A DNA stretch of 64,000 bases from Fagopyrum homotropicum (GCA_033239125.1 BSWB01000002.1:82952560-83016559), one strand, 5' to 3'; positions 1 to 10,500 are shown, counted from the first letter of the stretch. Made by a program: numbers and translations. Notes: a model not told the origin generated them from the sequence alone.

Positions 1-261
1 AATCACTGGAGAAGACGGAATTTGGATTTTAAAATCCAAAAACCTAGGTTTTCTTCTTTCTCCTTCACTTTGTCGATTTGAGTCAATTTCGCAAGAATTT
101 TTAGGAGAACTGATTGGAACTGGATTGAAATTAGTCTAGGGCTGCTGTTTGTTGATTTTGGTGTTGATTGAGTGGATTTTGAGAAATTACGAGCCGAACC
201 ACGGTCACTGGGCATTCCACGGCCGTGGAAACCAAGAATAGGCCGTAATTTTGGACAGAAA
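1..261 (+). other. Element A: spacer upstream of ORF3 with palindromic tag
   Basis: Non-coding stretch between the integrase of element A (left of the window) and ORF3. It holds the 16-bp perfect palindrome TTCCACGGCCGTGGAA at 215-230. Around it lie AAATTACG near 185 and its complement CGTAATTT near 245, so the region could form a larger stem. Element J has a different palindrome at the same place (63543-63558). No promoter or open frame of note is visible. The left limit is the window edge. Confidence 0.6.
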
Positions 262-1784
262 ATGGATTTGGTTAGGAGAATGTTTGCTAGAACCAAGAAG
301 AGGAAAGGGGATGCTTCCTTCTCCTCCCAGGCACCCCCTAGTGAGCCACCATCACCCCCACCCCCTCCAAAGATCCATGATGATTACCTCGATACCTTAG
401 AGAGGATCGCGAAGAGACCGTCATAGGACCACGATATTTGCTTCTTGAGGATTTAGAGCTACTGAATGTGGTAGGTGACCTTACTTGGTTGCTAGATAGA
501 GCTGGTTTGATCATCTTCTCCGCCATTCGGGAAGATGCATATGAGGAGATCACTAGAGAGTTTGTGATCTCTTTTGAGCACAGTCACGTAGATAGGACAG
601 TTTCTTTTCGGCTGATGGAGAAGAACTATGAGTTTTCGATCCTATAGTTTGGAGCCTTCTTTGGGTTCCATGAGACCTTCAATGGTCGTTTCCCTAGCAG
701 TGTATACGCTAAGGATTTTTGGGAGGACATTGCCATGATTTACGCCAGCGAGGACCGCTGGCAACCTACTGATACCAAGGCTAAGCTCATCTACCACTTA
801 GCCTTGAAGATAGCCCACCGAGTACTTTCTGAGTGTCTCTTCCCTAGGACTGAGACTCCTCAAAAGATCAAGACTGATTAGTTGTTTTTGTTGTATTACA
901 TGCTGCATAGTAGACCTGCTGACTGTGCCACCCTCTTAGCTTCCACCATGAGTAAGCTAAAGAACAAGAGGGCTGGCAATATTAGATATGGTGGGATGGT
1001 CACCCACATTGCTAGACAGTTGGGGATTGATTTTTCTGCATGTACTAGGATAACAGCTAGACCATTAGGACTTCAGAGCCTCATGACTAGAGGTATGATC
1101 TTTCCTAGGCATAGAGGTCCACCTACCGCTGCCATGCCTTGGGAGGACAGAGGAGGTAGAGGTGTGGCATGGCTCCCTGAGTATTCCATTATGGTTGGAC
1201 ACCATAATTGGAAGCAGACATTTGCAGCTATGCATGCGAATAGATTAGTAGCCCCTCCTTACGTTCCCCCTGAGATGCCAGCTACAGATGAGGAGGAGAT
1301 GAGACGAGATGACGGTTTTGAGGGAGGAGGTGAGGAGCACGACTTTGATACTTTTCCGGATCAGCCGGACACATTTCCCGACCTCCCTAGACAGTCTCCC
1401 CGCCCTCCTAGACCTTCCGGTTCTTCCTCTCGCCGTGCCAGCGTGAGTGAGAGGCCGACATGGATGGAGACCCCTCCCGATTGGTATAGGACACAACCGG
1501 AGTGGATAGGAGCTCCACCGACTTGGTATGCACAACCACCGTCTGCACCAGCACCATCCGATGCACCAGCTTGGTACAGTCAGGCACCGGGGTGGTATGA
1601 GCAGCTACCGGATTGGGCTACTGACCTTTCCAGGAGAGTAGGAGCTTTGGAGGTCCGACAGGATGCTAGAGATGTCCGAGCCGACGAGCACGATAGGATG
1701 ATGAGGGACATCTACCGCCAACAGTTTGGGCGGAACTTCGACTCCAGCTTCTTCCCGTTTCCACAACCACCAGCTCCTCAGTGA
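262..1784 (+). pseudogene. ORF3 of element A (Athila-type post-integrase ORF), broken
   Basis: Open frame lying after integrase and before the 3' LTR, the position of the extra (sometimes called env-like) ORF of Athila elements; I assign it to the ATHILA ORF-1 type by resemblance and position. The start is the ATG at 262. A frame change lies near 410-424, and in-frame stops are TAG 645-647 and TAG 879-881; the last 300 codons (882-1784) are open. The part at 430-640 resembles the ORF3 start of element J (63609-64000). The C-terminal third is acidic and proline-rich, then carries Trp every seventh residue (about 1456-1620), then a charged, probably coiled segment, and ends in FPFPQPPAPQ. No signal peptide or clear membrane segment is visible, so an envelope role is not supported. 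Function unknown. Confidence 0.65.
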
Positions 1785-1869
1785 TGACCATGGATGATTG
1801 TTAGCATTAGCCGCTCCACCGCCGTCTTGTGAGTTCATTTTCTTTCTTTCTTTTCTTTATTTCTTTTTG

Positions 1870-1906
1870 AACATTAGGGACAATGTTTGTCTCAAGTATG
1901 GGGTGG
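1870..1906 (+). promoter_or_regulatory. Internal hairpin-purine module (B-type), element A
   Basis: The arms AACATT (1870-1875) and AATGTT (1882-1887) enclose a GGGA-containing loop. AAGTATGGGG follows at 1894-1903 and continues as TGGGG. The purine tract resembles the primer tract at the LTR, and the module sits just after ORF3, as in elements B, G, K and N. A second plus-strand priming site is one possible role; that is inference. Confidence 0.55.
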
Positions 1907-3101
1907 GGTGTGACTATCGTTTGTAATAACTCTACTCACTTTTGCTTGCCTTGATTGAGAACACTTTGCATGTTTCATTCCATTGTCACACGTTTCATTA
2001 TCGCATTGCATGAAAAAGCTTTTAAAAACCCATAAAAATTGAAAAATTTTGAAAATTTTGTGCTTCTAAGAATTGAGATGATTTCTATGATAATCACTAC
2101 TTGTGAATTAAGTTTTTGATGACAATTATATGCCTAAACGAATAATGAATTGAAAAGAAATTGAATGTGTTGATTATTCCTTTCTTGCAAGTTTCATAAT
2201 GTGAAGAGTTTTATCTAAATCATATTGAGAAATCAAGGTTGAAGTCACATGATAAGTTCTTATACTTCTTTTTGAAATGATTAAGGCAATTCGATTTTCT
2301 TTCTTCTTTCTTTGATCATTTAGCCCCTCAATGAAATAATTGCCTCCCTTACCTATCCGGGAATTTGGAGGAGTTGAATTTTGGCATGTTTGATGTGGGA
2401 GGGCCATGAAAGCAAAATTTTGCATTCAAAGAATAGAAAAAAGTTGTAGGTTTGGGGAAGTCAATCATGAGGATGAGTAACTCGGCACCATTCACATAGC
2501 CGGGTGTTTGTGTCTTGCCACAGTCAGATTGAGCGATATTCCTAACGGATTATGGTATGTGCATCAAGGGTTTGAGGCATCTCGCAAAAATTGAGAAACG
2601 CCAATCTCCTAGGCTTCGGTTTTTGCGCACCTCTGTCCATAACTCCAAAAGTAAAGTCGAAAAATGATGTGAAAAGAAGAGAGCAAAGCTCTAAGTGGAT
2701 GGTATTGCAAAATCAAAAGAAAAAGAAAAGAGTTAGTGTCCACTTTCCCGGATTCATACACCACATCCTTTATAAGTTTTCCCTCCCTTCCACATTCTAG
2801 ACCTTATTTGGAAGTCCTTAAGATCAAAAGAGTGTTGTTTGGCTTGGTTATCTAAATTGAAGTTTCTTATGATTGATTTTGATAATGTTTGAAGGTTATG
2901 ATGCTTACATTGAAGTTTGATCAATTCATGATGTTTCTTTCCTCTTTATTCTTTGGTTATGTATATGAGCGTCTCATGAATGAATGAAGCAAGGTTTGAG
3001 AATGATCTATTGACTAGAAGCACATTTACCTAAAAGATGTTTTGTTTTTGAGATTGCATGCATATTTCATCCTAACTTAAGTTCTAAAGCTTTTGAAAGA
3101 C

Positions 3102-3140
3102 CTTGCTTGGGGACAAGCAAGTGGCAAGTATAGGGTATTT
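3102..3140 (+). promoter_or_regulatory. 3' polypurine tract with upstream hairpin (A-type), element A
   Basis: The stem CTTGCTTG (3102-3109), loop GGGA (3110-3113) and CAAGCAAG (3114-3121) are followed by AAGTATAGGG (3126-3135) and TATTT, then the LTR begins with TG at 3141. Position directly against the LTR marks it as the plus-strand priming tract. The hairpin recurs with other but still complementary arms in the other families of the window. Confidence 0.7.
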
Positions 3141-4827
3141 TGTTAGCATGAAATATTGCGATATTCTAGGCACTTTTTTCAGTTGTTTTTCCATCCATTA
3201 TAGTGTTCATTGATAAGGCATTGAAGCACTTGTTAGCTAGTTTGTCTATATTGTCGATATAGAGGTCTACATAAGCTTTGTGTTGATTATAGGTGAATAA
3301 GAGCTAAAACCGAACTAATTGAGAGAGAAAGGAGAAGATTTGAGCACACCCAAGGATTTAGGACACATCAATAAAGCTAAGGGAGATGCTAGGATGAGGA
3401 ATGGCACAACACAAAGGAAACCCCAAGCAATTTACACTTTCACGCTCTAAAATACGGTCGTAGAGAAGTCCACGCCCAAAACCACGGCCGTGGATCTTGG
3501 CAACGTGAACGTGGAGTATTCCAGAGACTTACACGGTATAAAGTACGGTCGTGGAAATCATGAAGAACCGTAACCCACTTCCACGCTCTAAACCACGGCT
3601 GTGGAAGTCCAGGAGACCGTGATCTAGGCGATCTTTTGACGAATAAAATATTGACACATCATTTACGCATATGGCCCGGACGGTTATTTTACCCTTCCTT
3701 ATAAAAAGGGTGGAGGAGAGAGATTTCGACATCTCGGCTTACACGTGTTTAGGGTTGCATTGGACGTCCAGAGATTTTGCATCTTGCAAACGGAGATTCA
3801 CGAGGGTTTGAAGATTTGGAAGTTGTTTGTGGCGGAAGTTGCGCCTTTTGTCCTTAGGTTTGATTAGAAGACGGATTGACATTCCGTTCTTCGTTCTTAT
3901 CTAGGATCGTTATTGATTTGTGTTGTTTATTCCAAATCTAATATACATTGTTATCCTTGTGTGTGGATTTGAGATTGATTTGAGATTTATTGAAGGTTTT
4001 CGAAGGTTTTCAACTTTTATTCTTCTTAAACTTGATTTTGATATTATAATGACAGTTGTTGGCTAAAATCCTTTAGCAATTCTAAGGTGAAGGGTTGATA
4101 GTTATGGCTTAGATAATGATAGACTGATCGTAATTTGATTGGACCCTGAGAGTTAGAGAGATTTCGCCGACGAACCAAAATCACGGTCTGTTCTTGAGGT
4201 TCCACGGCCGTGGAACTCAAGATCTGCCCGTAATTTGTACCAGTTTACGAACTTTGCTTTTACTTTGATCCAAGGTTAAAGATTAGCTTTAATCTAGTCT
4301 AGGTTTACCCTTTTCTAGGTAGTAGGGAAGCCTCAACAACCTCTACTTCGATTTCGAGTGTCACAACCTTAATCGGTTTAGTTAGTCTTGATCCTTGGGT
4401 TACAAGTTTGGGTATTTGAGATTAATTCTTGTCTTTAGATCCTTTTTATACTGAAGCCTCAACAACCTTTATAGAGAGTACCTTTAGATAAGTCATATAA
4501 AGTCTTGGAACTTTGCCGTACATTGCTTTACCTTAGTATACCTTTGCAACTCTTAACTCTGTCCTTAGTTCTTTAGTATATCTTGAATCGATTGCCACAA
4601 TTAGATACCTAGATCTTTAGGGTTGCTGTTTTTCCAATATATTTGCAAAGCTTTACCCATTTACTTGCTTGACAATTTACAAACTGAATTTGTTCCCCCC
4701 AAATCCCTGTGTTTGATACTCTGGAATTCTTGCTTTACTACGCCGATCCGTACACTGCGGGTTCGCTTGTTTGATTTCTAGTTTTATAAATTTAAGACTT
4801 ATTTGCACGCACGCTAAGTGGCGAACA
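3141..4827 (+). repeat. 3' LTR of element A (1687 bp)
   Basis: Begins TGTTAGCATG and ends GCGAACA. The same LTR occurs as a solo copy in reverse at 57073-58795. U3 contains a cluster of CCACGG-type words (about 3440-3640, best copy 3482-3493) upstream of a TATA box at 3700. Downstream is a second palindrome (4202-4213) inside a larger near-palindrome with TTCTTGAG/CTCAAGA arms. Near the 3' end is GTACACTGCGGGTTCGC (4751-4767), common to all LTRs of this window. It is followed directly by interior sequence of a B-type LTR, so A appears to have inserted into element B; the other TSD copy lies outside the window. Confidence 0.85.
3700..3707 (+). promoter_or_regulatory. TATA box in LTR of element A
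   Basis: TATAAAAA followed by GGG, in a GC-poor stretch about 560 bp into the LTR and about 200 bp downstream of the strongest palindromic tag. It probably sets the transcription start and hence the U3/R boundary. Confidence 0.6.
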
Positions 4828-5805
4828 ACATCAACACAACTTAACCTATTAATGTTCCGTAAACCTACAAGAACAAATAACAAGTTTGCATTCAAACAAA
4901 GACTAAGGGATGTAAAGAGAAGATTAAAACCGTTAAACTTATCTTTATATTTGTGTTCCTTTTCTTTAAGTAACTACAACCCGTTATTACTTAAAGTTGC
5001 TACTAGATTAAAGACCCGAACCCGGAACCTATTAATTCCTAGTTGTTTACATGCACTTTAGAACCTAAGGTGATCAATCTCAAGTAATAGTTAACATGCA
5101 ATTAAACAATGGAGATCAAGGAAACACAAAGCATTACTGAATAAAAACTTATATTAAAAGAACTTACAACCAAAGTAACAAAGCAGCTTTAAGCCAACCC
5201 AATGTAGCAAGGGAGTTAGGAACTCATTACAATGGAAAACTCAAGTCTAAAATGGATTTTGTGGGGAAAAGCATGGATGATTCTAGCAATCAGCCATGGA
5301 CTATTTATACTACAAAAGACACTAAATTAGGAGTAAATAGCCGGCCTAAAACAGCCACCTTTAATGCCATAAAGGTGGTGTAAACAGCCGGAGTAAAGCT
5401 TCTGACGTTAAACCGCAGGGGCGGCCTTCAGGACCCGCAGGGGCGGATCTTTAATGCACTTCAACGTGTGACCTTTCGCCTTCTGACGTTTCTGATGTCA
5501 AGGCGCAGGGGCACCTTAAGGCTAACGCAGGGGCGGTGACACAGACTCTTCGTCTTCCAGCTCCCAAGGCGAGGCGCAGGCAGGGCGCAGTGGGAGGCGC
5601 AGGCACTGCAAGGGCCCGCGGGGGCGGTGGAGCAACAGAAACTTTGCTTCTTGATTGATCTTTACTCCTAAGTGCTTATAACTCCTTCCTTAGCTTCTTT
5701 TGATCTTCTTCTTCTGAACCAAGGAGTTAGTAGCATAAACCGACACTAATGCAATAAAAAGACTCTAAAAACTACCCTGAATGATAGTGATTCCATCAAC
5801 TATCA
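4828..5805 (-). repeat. Partial 3' LTR of element B
   Basis: The U3 end (TGATAG... on the minus strand) is at 5805 beside the purine tract. The other side is cut at 4827/4828 by the LTR of element A. It matches 34107-35301 and 37104-38048. It contains CCGCAGGGGCGG at 5413-5424 and 5435-5446, with further variants up to about 5630, and a TATA-like GTATAAATAG on the minus strand (5301-5310). Confidence 0.8.
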
Positions 5806-5808
5806 AAC

Positions 5809-5846
5809 TCCCCCATACTTAGACCTTTTACTCGTCCCGAGTAAAA
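5809..5846 (-). promoter_or_regulatory. 3' polypurine tract with hairpin (A-type), element B
   Basis: On the minus strand: stem TTTTACTCG, loop GGA, stem CGAGTAAAA (5846-5826, nine perfect pairs), then AAGTATGGGGGAG (5821-5809), then the LTR at 5805. The stem sequence differs from that of elements A, C, K and N yet stays fully complementary. Confidence 0.7.
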
Positions 5847-5847
5847 C

Positions 5848-6014
5848 AAATGACAGCCATTAGACTCAAGGTCTCAGGAAGCAAGGGAAAGAAAAAAAAA
5901 TAATGGAAAACAAGAAAAAAAACCAAGAAAGAAAGAAAGGAAAAGAGAGGCAATGTAAGAAAAAGAAAATACTACCATCCTTATCGCTCCAAGAGTGGCC
6001 TACCCGGACAACCT
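5848..6014 (-). other. Element B 3' UTR, part next to the purine tract
   Basis: A-rich non-coding sequence between the hairpin and the solo LTR. It corresponds to 35343-35510 of element G, where the sequence runs on uninterrupted. No gene is seen. Confidence 0.6.
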
Positions 6015-7852
6015 TGTTACGCTCAGGATATGTGTGATATGTGTACGCAATAAGCTTTAAATTTATACTCGTTATATTTATCCTAACTCCAAGCGAACCC
6101 ACAGTGTACGGGACGTTTGTAGTAGGGATAGTATTCCGAGGTCGAACACAAAGACTAAGGTGAAATCGAGTCAAACAATGATCAAAGATAGTATGAATCT
6201 AGACTAAGATAAGATGAGAAACAAAGAAAATGGAAAAACACAATGTTTTTGTTGGTTTTTGAGGTGATCAAACAAAGATCACAAGTCAAGTAAGATAATG
6301 AAACAAGCTAACAACTCAACTAGCAATCAAACAAGTAACTCAAAACACAAGTATATGATCAAGAGAGAAAAGTAGATTCTAGAGGTCAAGATTTCCGGTT
6401 ATGGCATAGGATTCAAGGTTCTAAGGATTCTAAGGACAAGTTGCGGTGTTGGGGAAGAGTGTTTCACTAATGGAAGCAATTACCGGGTAGGTCTCTCACT
6501 TCACTAGTCCCGCATCTAACTCCTATTACCGGGTAGGTCTCAAGGTGGTTAAATAGGGAGTTCTACACAAACCGGATACTACTTAAGAGTGCAACCCTCT
6601 CCTTACCGGGTAAGTCTCGGAATAGGGAAGTCTCAAGTACTAATCCTAGCACACTCGATCCAATAGCGGCTTATGAAGCTCACTACTACCTAGCATTCAT
6701 CATCTTAGGTATCTAAGGTCGGAAATCATCGGGTAGATCTCTTCCCTCACTTAGATTGATAGCATTAGGTGATCCTAAGCTAAATTAGGCTTAATAAACA
6801 CTAGGATTTGACAAGCTAACACCCCAATCATACAGATTTAGTAATTAGAAAGCAACAGAAGAATAAATCGGGTGGATCTCAATATAAATCGGCCGATCTT
6901 TGTGATGAACAGCCCGATTTTTCTTCCTGGAATGGGTTTCGTGCATACAAATCATCCTAAACTAACATATAGGTCCATCCTATCATCACCCAAGCCATAA
7001 CCATCAAACCATCACTCTAGAATCACTATAAACTAGCCAATAATATGCATATCAAGATCCAAAATCATCAAACAAGCATACATGGTGTTCATAGATGAGT
7101 AATGAAAGATGAGAAACAAAATCAATAAATCTCAGCAAAATCCAAGTTGTAGCAAGACTTACAAACTCTTAAATGAAGATCCAAAACGTTCCTAACAATC
7201 CTTGCTAAAGTTCTTCAATCAAAGACTACAAAAGCAACTCAAAATCACTCAAAACCTCACTATTCTCCTAAAATGGTGTTCTTCTTCTTCCTTCAATTTT
7301 TGAGAGCTTTTCTTCTCCTCCAATCATTCCCTAAATTGGTGAGCTGTGAATGAGAATGTAGGAGAGGAGAGATCCTCAGCAACCACCTACAGGACCACTT
7401 ATATTCTCCTCCAAGAGCAAGGACGGACAAGAGATCGTGGGACACGTGGCTTAAGCTGTCAAAGGCCCAAAAATCGACCCAGAGGATTAAATCGGCCGAT
7501 TTAGCTGCTTGTTGGTCCGATTTTCTTCAGCAGAGAGGTGCTATGATCGTCTAGCCATGAGTTGATCCATTGCTTGCACCAATAGTGGTCTTTGTGTCCC
7601 TTGTTGCTCCAATTATGCTCCTCCAAAGCTTTGGATGTGTACCATCATGAGGCTTGGCCCTCTAATGTATCGGTTAATGTCCGAAAGACCCCCGAAATAC
7701 CTACAAAACCAATAAAAGGTAGTGTAGACGTCTTTTCTAGAAATGTGCATGAATTGAGCGAAGACGTCATGAACCAATGCCAAAACGTGCATGAATGAGT
7801 GAGAAATCTATCTAAATGATTACCTAATCCTAAGTCATAAATCTTGTTATCA
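6015..7852 (-). mobile_element. Solo LTR with perfect TSD AACCT (C/K family)
   Basis: 1838 bp, reading TGTTACGC...TTATCA on the plus strand, in the same orientation as the LTRs of K. It is flanked by AACCT at 6010-6014 and 7853-7857. The empty site is present in element G near 35508-35515 (ACAACCTTCTTATGAC), which fixes both ends. It carries four ACCGGGTARGTCTC-type motifs (about 6482, 6530, 6604, 6728). Its tags are ATCGGCCGAT (6888-6897) and the 16-bp palindrome TAAATCGGCCGATTTA (7488-7503), unlike the CCACGG tags of the related LTRs of C and K. It presumably arose by recombination between the two LTRs of an inserted element. Confidence 0.9.
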
Positions 7853-8295
7853 AACCTCCTTATGACTCCCCTTCTTATGTCGCCAAAACGCCGGAAGGGA
7901 AACCTACACTCGGTGTTGCTCATCTTGCCAAGGCGCCCTTTCGGGTTTTCACCTTGCCACTCTTCCTCTTTTCTCACTTAAGCTCACATCCGTCAAGTCC
8001 AATTTTGCACCAACCTAAGGTTGGTCGGACTACCTTCTTTTTACCTAAACCGCCCTTTCGGGTTTTCGGTTTATCTAAGGATTTTCATGCCTTTTTTCAC
8101 TTCTTTGGCTTTTTCTTTTTTTTTCCTTAGCTTTTTTTTAAACCGATTTCAGTGATGCAAAACAAAATGCCAAAAACAACTAACAAACTGTACAAGCAAT
8201 GATATATATTCCTCCCCCATACTTGAAGTGCACTTTGTCCTCAAAGTGAAAATGAGTCAAAGATAAATGTGGGAGAAGGGAAAGATATGTACCCC
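7853..8295 (-). other. Element B 3' UTR, distal part
   Basis: Non-coding, matching 35511-35960 of element G. It contains CGCCCTTTCGGG twice (about 7930 and 8050). There is an 8-bp inverted repeat ACCAACCT-A-AGGTTGGT near 8010, and a stem with TAAACCG/CGGTTTA arms near 8046-8075. These look like structured RNA. It ends in the internal hairpin-purine module at 8211-8248. Confidence 0.55.
8211..8248 (-). promoter_or_regulatory. Internal hairpin-purine module (B-type), element B
   Basis: On the minus strand: CACTTTG (8248-8242), loop AGGA, CAAAGTG (8237-8231), then AAGTATGGGGGAGG (8224-8211). It lies about 50 bp after the ORF3 stop. The same sequence is in element G at 35881-35913. Confidence 0.6.
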
Positions 8296-9636
8296 TCACT
8301 GGGGTGGTCCAAATGGACCACCAGGACCCTCCCCCAGCGGGTAAGGGAAGTGGCGGAATAAGTGCTCCTGCCGGCGGTGAAGGGTGTCAATCCGGTCCTC
8401 CTGAGCCTCCATCCTCTCTCGAAATGAAGTCTCATAGCTAGCCTGCCAAGCTAGCTACTGAGTCTCCAACTGCTGCGGATGAGCCGCCTGCCAAGCATCC
8501 TGACGGCGGTCAAAGTGGGTGGTCATGGAGGAGGCGAAGCTGGACTGCCACGCCTTCTGCTGCTCAAGCATGGACCGCTGATACTCTGTCTGCCATGCCT
8601 GGTGCTATGTAGTGAAAGCAGCCATCTGAGCCTGCAGACTGTCCATGGTCTGACTGTCGTGTCCCGCCGTCGGCATCTCCTCATTAGTGGTGTGGGCCCT
8701 ACTAGAGCCGGCTGCGTACCTCCCAACAATATCAACCTAAGGTCGTCTCGGAGGGACAGGGTCAGCCGGTACATATAGGTCGGAGAGCTCTTCTCCCAAG
8801 GGGAGTCATCGTGGAAGATATGTGATGTGACTCCCATCTGCAAGGGAGATCCAGAACCGATGCTCCCCGTCTCTCCTGAGGAGCCTGCACCTCCTCAATA
8901 ACCCCTCATTTTATAAGGGTGCCTCCAAACCTTCTTCCATTGGAGGAAGATCCATAACCTGCGCAGCTAGTAATGAAATGATACCTCCTCCTACTATGCC
9001 ACGAGGCTCATTCTTCCTAATCCGCTTAAGAGCGGTAAGGAACAGATATGCCCAATCCGGCACCCAATCATTCGTGGAGAGGCACACATATAACAATGGA
9101 AGGTCCTTGAGAGCAACCTTATTCTCCTCCTTGTGTCCACAGAAGACACTTATGAAGACCTTTGATGTGAGCCTTAAGCAAGGGTGAGTGAATTTGTTGG
9201 AGTACTCGCCACCTGCATGGAACTCTGACCTAGTGGCGGCCTGCCAAAACTCAAGCAAATCCGGTGTCGGAATGGGTTCCCACCAGTCATCGGAAGCTGC
9301 TATTGTCACCCCTAAAGCTTCTGATATCTGGATGTAATCAAATGTGTACTTCCTCTTGTTGTAATTGAATGAAAGCCCAACACACATTTGGTCTACCGTC
9401 TCCATTTTGAATGTTGCTATAAATTGTGTGCTGAGGTCGGGGTGTGTTTGAGAAGTCATTGTCAGAAAATCTCCCAAACCGGCATTGTTTAGAAATTCCT
9501 GCATACTCTCCAACATCCCAACATTTTCCAAGGTGGAAGCATCAAGGAACCGGGTTGCATGCACCTCCCGGCTTTGAGCGATCCTATACCGTTCCTTCTC
9601 ACCTTTTGTCAACTTGTATTTCCTTTGTGGTTCCAT
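8296..9636 (-). pseudogene. ORF3 of element B (Athila-type), broken
   Basis: The start chosen is the ATG at 9636 (MEPQRKYKLTKGEKERYR...), which begins a lysine/arginine-rich N-terminus; an earlier in-frame Met exists at 9729 in the spacer. About 240 residues are open to a TAA near 8911; downstream the frame shifts several times to a natural stop near 8296. The core (TFDYIQISEALGV, FISVFCGHKEENKVALKDLPLLY, KRIRKNEPRGIVGGGIISL) matches the ORF3 of element G at about 36600-37097. The C-terminal part encodes a Gln-rich, probably coiled region and ends in a Pro/Gly-rich tail closing with PPQ. Function unknown. Confidence 0.65.
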
Positions 9637-10500
9637 TACTTGCAATTGATCAAGTAAGAGAGTTAGAAATTTCAGCAATTTGATCAAAAGATGAACCTTC
9701 TGTCGTAATATCCGCAGGGGCGGCTGCAACAGGCGTAGGGGCAGCTCGACTCAGGGGCGGGAGCTTTCAGGAGCAGGGGCGGTCGAAGAGCAGAAGGGCG
9801 ATTTGGTCGTTCGACAAAGGTGGTGGTGATTGTGCTTTTCCGACGTCTTCCTTGCTGTCGCAGACGTTGCCGGAGGTGGGACAGGGGAGTGGGGAGAAGG
9901 GGTGAGTGTATGTGGTGGAGATTGTTTGTGTTTGCAGGAAGAGGTGGCACTGCTGGGTTGCCGGAGGTGGCACAGGGGGCGCGTCGAGGTGGTGGTGATG
10001 AGTTCCTGGAGGGCGCAAAGGCGTAGGGGAGTGAGGCGGCTAGGTTTGCAGAGTGAATGGAGAGGGAGTGGAAAAGGTGGTAGATGTAGGTTATTTTTGG
10101 GAAGTGTATTTTTTTCTTTCCTTAACTGTACCGCAGGGGCGGTGTGTGTCGCCGCGGGGGCGGTGACAAGAGAGAGGGGGCACGCAGCCTTAGCGCCGGG
10201 GGCGGAGCCGAGGGTGCGTGTCAAGGGTGGCCGCCGTAGGGGCGTAGGGCTGGCACCGCGGGGGCGGTGACCTACGTGAGGGGACGCAGGCCCAGCGCCG
10301 GGGGTGGCGCTGGCCAGGGGTGTCGCCACAGGAGCGTATTTTAGAGCCGCAGGGGCGGTTTTCTTGACAGAAGCTCCTCTTCTTATTCCTTCGGGTTGCC
10401 TCCCGAATTAGCGCCTTTGTTATACGTCGTTGGCTCAACGTAAGGACTCTTCCTCTATGTTTGAACCTCTTCCTGCATCCCTTTTGGGTTTATAACCGTT
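9637..10500 (-). other. Element B: spacer between gag remnant and ORF3, GC-tag cluster
   Basis: GC-rich sequence, in contrast to the AT-rich surroundings, with many copies of CCGCAGGGGCGG and near variants. Exact copies are at 9712-9723, 10131-10142 and 10347-10358. The arms CCGC and GCGG are complementary around AGGG. The same words fill the U3 of the B/G LTRs. The right end holds GGGTTGCCTCCCG (10395-10407), the block that follows integrase in K, N and J. Long open frames here on both strands are by-products of GC content and are not listed. Confidence 0.6.

Larger units (their letters stand above)
1785..3140 (+). other. Element A: long 3' untranslated region
   Basis: About 1.35 kb without convincing coding sequence between the ORF3 stop and the 3' LTR. 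It begins with a hairpin-purine module (1870-1906) and ends with a second one touching the LTR (3102-3140). Between them, about 2476-2660, is a block recognisable also in elements C (11876-12050), K (minus strand, about 51420-51545) and N (minus strand, about 26640-26770). Its marks are AACTCGGCACCATTCACATA and GTGTTTGTG. Small open frames here are not conserved between copies. Confidence 0.6.

Noticed and set aside
4744..4770. tRNA gene suggested by GGGTTCG near LTR ends
   Set aside because: Only the T-arm-like heptamer is present; no acceptor stem or anticodon arm can be formed, and the block is part of every LTR.
4771..5061. ORF across the A/B junction, with a similar one at 34234-34422
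   Set aside because: It spans two elements in one case and lies in LTR sequence in the other.
5400..5640. CRISPR-like or satellite array
   Set aside because: The GC words recur at irregular spacing with no constant spacers; they are dispersed motifs inside an LTR of a plant element.
9751..10329. Long open frames on both strands in the GC-rich spacer of element B
   Set aside because: Several overlapping frames are open at once, none is conserved in element G, and the sequence is a cluster of CCGCAGGGGCGG words; openness follows from GC content.
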